Shown piece after piece: positions 62,159-64,000 of a stretch of DNA of 64,000 nt. Positions within the stretch are counted from its first letter, which is position 1. Each line of letters begins with the position of its first letter. Under the pieces are notes generated by a model. The model saw nothing but the letters and a program-made list of their open reading frames with translations. It ran no database searches and had not been told where the DNA came from. The stretch is from Linnemannia schmuckeri (lineage: Eukaryota; Mortierellomycota; Mortierellomycetes; Mortierellales; Mortierellaceae). The position numbers were made by a program, and so were the translations under genes. The stretch covers positions 1,302,001 through 1,366,000 of the forward strand of contig JANATG010000001.1 in assembly GCA_029449235.1 (NCBI GenBank), read 5' to 3'.

Positions 62159-64000
62159 GTTGCGTTGAATTTAAGATGTTGTTATTGTTGCTGTTGTTGT
62201 TGGATGAGGGAAGAGGATCGCTTTTTTGATGTTGTTTGTGGAACAGTCGATTATCGCTTGCAGCTTGGGGAGCTGAGAGAGAATGGGAGGATAATTAAAA
62301 AGGGGATGGAAAGAGGAGGAGGGAAGGCTGATTCTGTTGTGTTGTGTGTTGTGTGAAAGAACGATGCAGCAGAAGTGAAACGGCAGTGAGTGGAAGGAGG
62401 GAAAGAGAGAAGGAAAGTGATAAAATGGGAAAGGGCGAAGAATGGAGGCTATGAATGTGAATGATGAAGAGGAAGAGGAAGGTGTCAAAGGTGGGAGAGC
62501 GTTAGGTAAAGAAGGTAAATGGGCGAAATGGGGATAAGGATTTGATATGAAGAAATGAAAAGGAGAGAAGTCAGAAGAGAGGAGAGAAGAGAGAGAAGAG
62601 AGAGAAGAGAGAAGAGAGAGAAGAGAGAAGAGAGAAGAGGAAGATTCATTGTGAAGTCTAAATACTTGATATTCTTGACAGAGAGAGAGGAGGGAAAAGG
62701 ATGCACCCTTGTTTGAGGTGCAAGGCTGCTCACCATGTCACAAAGATCACAAAACGAACGCTACGTAAGAGATAGAGTAATGGTTTTTGCTTGCTGTTTG
62801 ATCCTCCTCAATCCTCTTCAATTCTCCTCTTCTTTTTCTTCTTCTTCTTCTTCTTCTTCGTCAGGTATCGCCACTCTGATCGTCGCCTCATCCCATCCCC
62901 ATTCCCATGCTGGGACACTCAACAATTGCTTTTTTTATTTGAAAAACGGAGTTGTTGGATGGCTTGAATCCTGATTGGTCCGTTACCCTTTTTTGTTTCC
63001 CTCATTCTCTTAGGGAGGGAAAATTTATCATGAAGAAAGGAAGTGCGTGGCCTGAATTATCGTTTGCTTTGCCTTTTCTTTTTCCCATCCCCTTTACTCC
63101 CTTCCTCCTTCTCAAACTCCACCTCCATCTCCCACCTCTCGTCTTCGCTTTCGGTCTGCTTCCAGTCCGCCTCCATCCCCTACCTTGCTAGTCTCTAAGA
63201 ATTTGTGTGGTTTGAGCTGGGAAAAGGGTGAAAGCAGAAAAGAGATAAAAAAAATAGAAAAGCAAAGGCAAAGGAGCAAAGCAGGAGTGACAAATCGTTG
63301 AGGGAGGAGGAAAACTGAGAAAGAAAAAGGAATATTTTCGCGCGCATGTTCTCTCTTCCTTCTATCTATTTCTTCATTTCATGTCTCTTCTCGTTCTGTC
63401 TGGGCCCAATTTGATAAATGGAAATAGGATCGATGTGGAGGAATGAGAAGGAAGGGAGGGGAGTATGAAAAGAAAGGAGGAGGGGAGCGAGAAGGGAACC
63501 AATGTTCATTCAGATCGTCTATGGTCCTAATTTCTACTACGAGAAGCTAGAACAAAGATAGGCGAAAAGAAATCTGAACTATCACTTCGATCGACGCTAG
63601 TCTTTCGAACGAAAGGTACCAATGAGGTGAAATGCTTCTGTTGTCCTACATTCGAGAAGGCATTTGGACAAAAAAAGGGGATCCGCATAGCATGTTCGAT
63701 ACATGCTTGTTTCTTTTTTCCGCGGTGCTTTTGTTGCTTTATGGCATGAAAAACAAATTTGTCCCACGATATGCCCTGCAGGCTGGAAAAAAAGGAGTTC
63801 GCAGGAATAAGACCAGTGAAAATATGTCTCCGATATAGCATGCGACAAACGATTTTGCAAAAAGGCAAAGTTTATTTTTGGGTGTTCGTTGCGGGCAGTA
63901 CTCAGGGGACCCTGACCTTTAGTCCCAATAGGACACCTTTTTGAAGTAGGGATGGTTGCATTGTTAATGGCAAAATGATTTCCAAAAGGAGTGAAATTAA
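62159..64000. other. Right-end intergenic region
   Basis: 1842 bp with GA-rich repeats (62575-62640), a CTT run (62830-62860) and A/G-rich blocks. It should contain the cyclin promoter. The short frames here have no recognisable motif or splice partner, and I support no gene. Confidence 0.5.
62575..62640. repeat. GA-rich microsatellite
   Basis: Irregular GAGAAGA units run for about 65 bp upstream of the cyclin gene. Confidence 0.85.

Noticed and set aside
62735..62974. 79-codon + strand frame beginning MSQRSQNERYVRD
   Set aside because: Ser-rich middle from a CTT repeat, no motif, no splice partner, and in the likely cyclin promoter.
63527..63868. 113-codon minus-strand frame near the right edge
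   Set aside because: Composition is unlike the genes here and no motif or homology was recognised.

Overview
The window looks like nuclear chromosomal DNA from an early-diverging filamentous fungus, most likely of the Mortierella/Linnemannia type. That placement is an inference. It rests on dense, intron-rich genes with short GT-AG introns, very short 5' coding exons, abundant CT/GA and homopolymer microsatellites, a fungal-type HR1-HR1-C2-C1-C1 protein kinase C, Zds, Yae1 and Hse1 proteins, and animal-like nutrient-signalling components (LAMTOR3 and a KICS2-like protein) that budding yeast lacks. About 20 protein-coding genes, one tRNA and one retroelement locus are supported. Exon boundaries were derived by hand from splice signals, reading frame and remembered family conservation, so individual junctions may be off.

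Layout. 1-1149: 3' end of a gene made of 93-bp tandem units, each giving a 31-residue peptide bounded by Lys-Arg. 1.5-7.5 kb (+): complex I subunit NDUFA11, then PKC1. 7.6-10.0 kb (-): KICS2-like gene, with tRNA-Glu(CTC) just upstream. 10.1-14.3 kb (+): two head-to-tail, poly(A)-ended units coding for RNase H plus zinc-finger proteins, each with nonsense codons. 14.7-21.3 kb: RBM39-type splicing factor (-) divergent from mitochondrial PGS1 (+), then eIF4E (+). 21.9-31.6 kb: coiled-coil protein (-) divergent from the SNF1/AMPK beta subunit (+); then YAE1, UBC8 and capping protein alpha (all -). 32.0-45.0 kb (all -): RPS4, a ZDS family gene, GEM1/Miro and pantothenate kinase. 46.0-49.8 kb (+): LAMTOR3 and SEC12. 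50.4-57.5 kb: a CCR4/Ngl-type nuclease (-) divergent from HSE1/STAM (+), and an unrecognised gene (-) divergent from ATP18 (+, to 58.3 kb). 59.1-62.2 kb (-): Pho80-like cyclin with two introns over 1 kb. The last 1.8 kb shows no supportable gene.

Most genes are housekeeping and do not form one pathway. Several touch nutrient and lysosome/endosome signalling (KICS2-like, LAMTOR3, SNF1 beta, PKC1, HSE1), but their proximity is probably chance. The most unusual items are the Lys-Arg-delimited repeat protein at the left edge, the fungal KICS2-like gene, and the tandem RNase H/zinc-finger retro-units.
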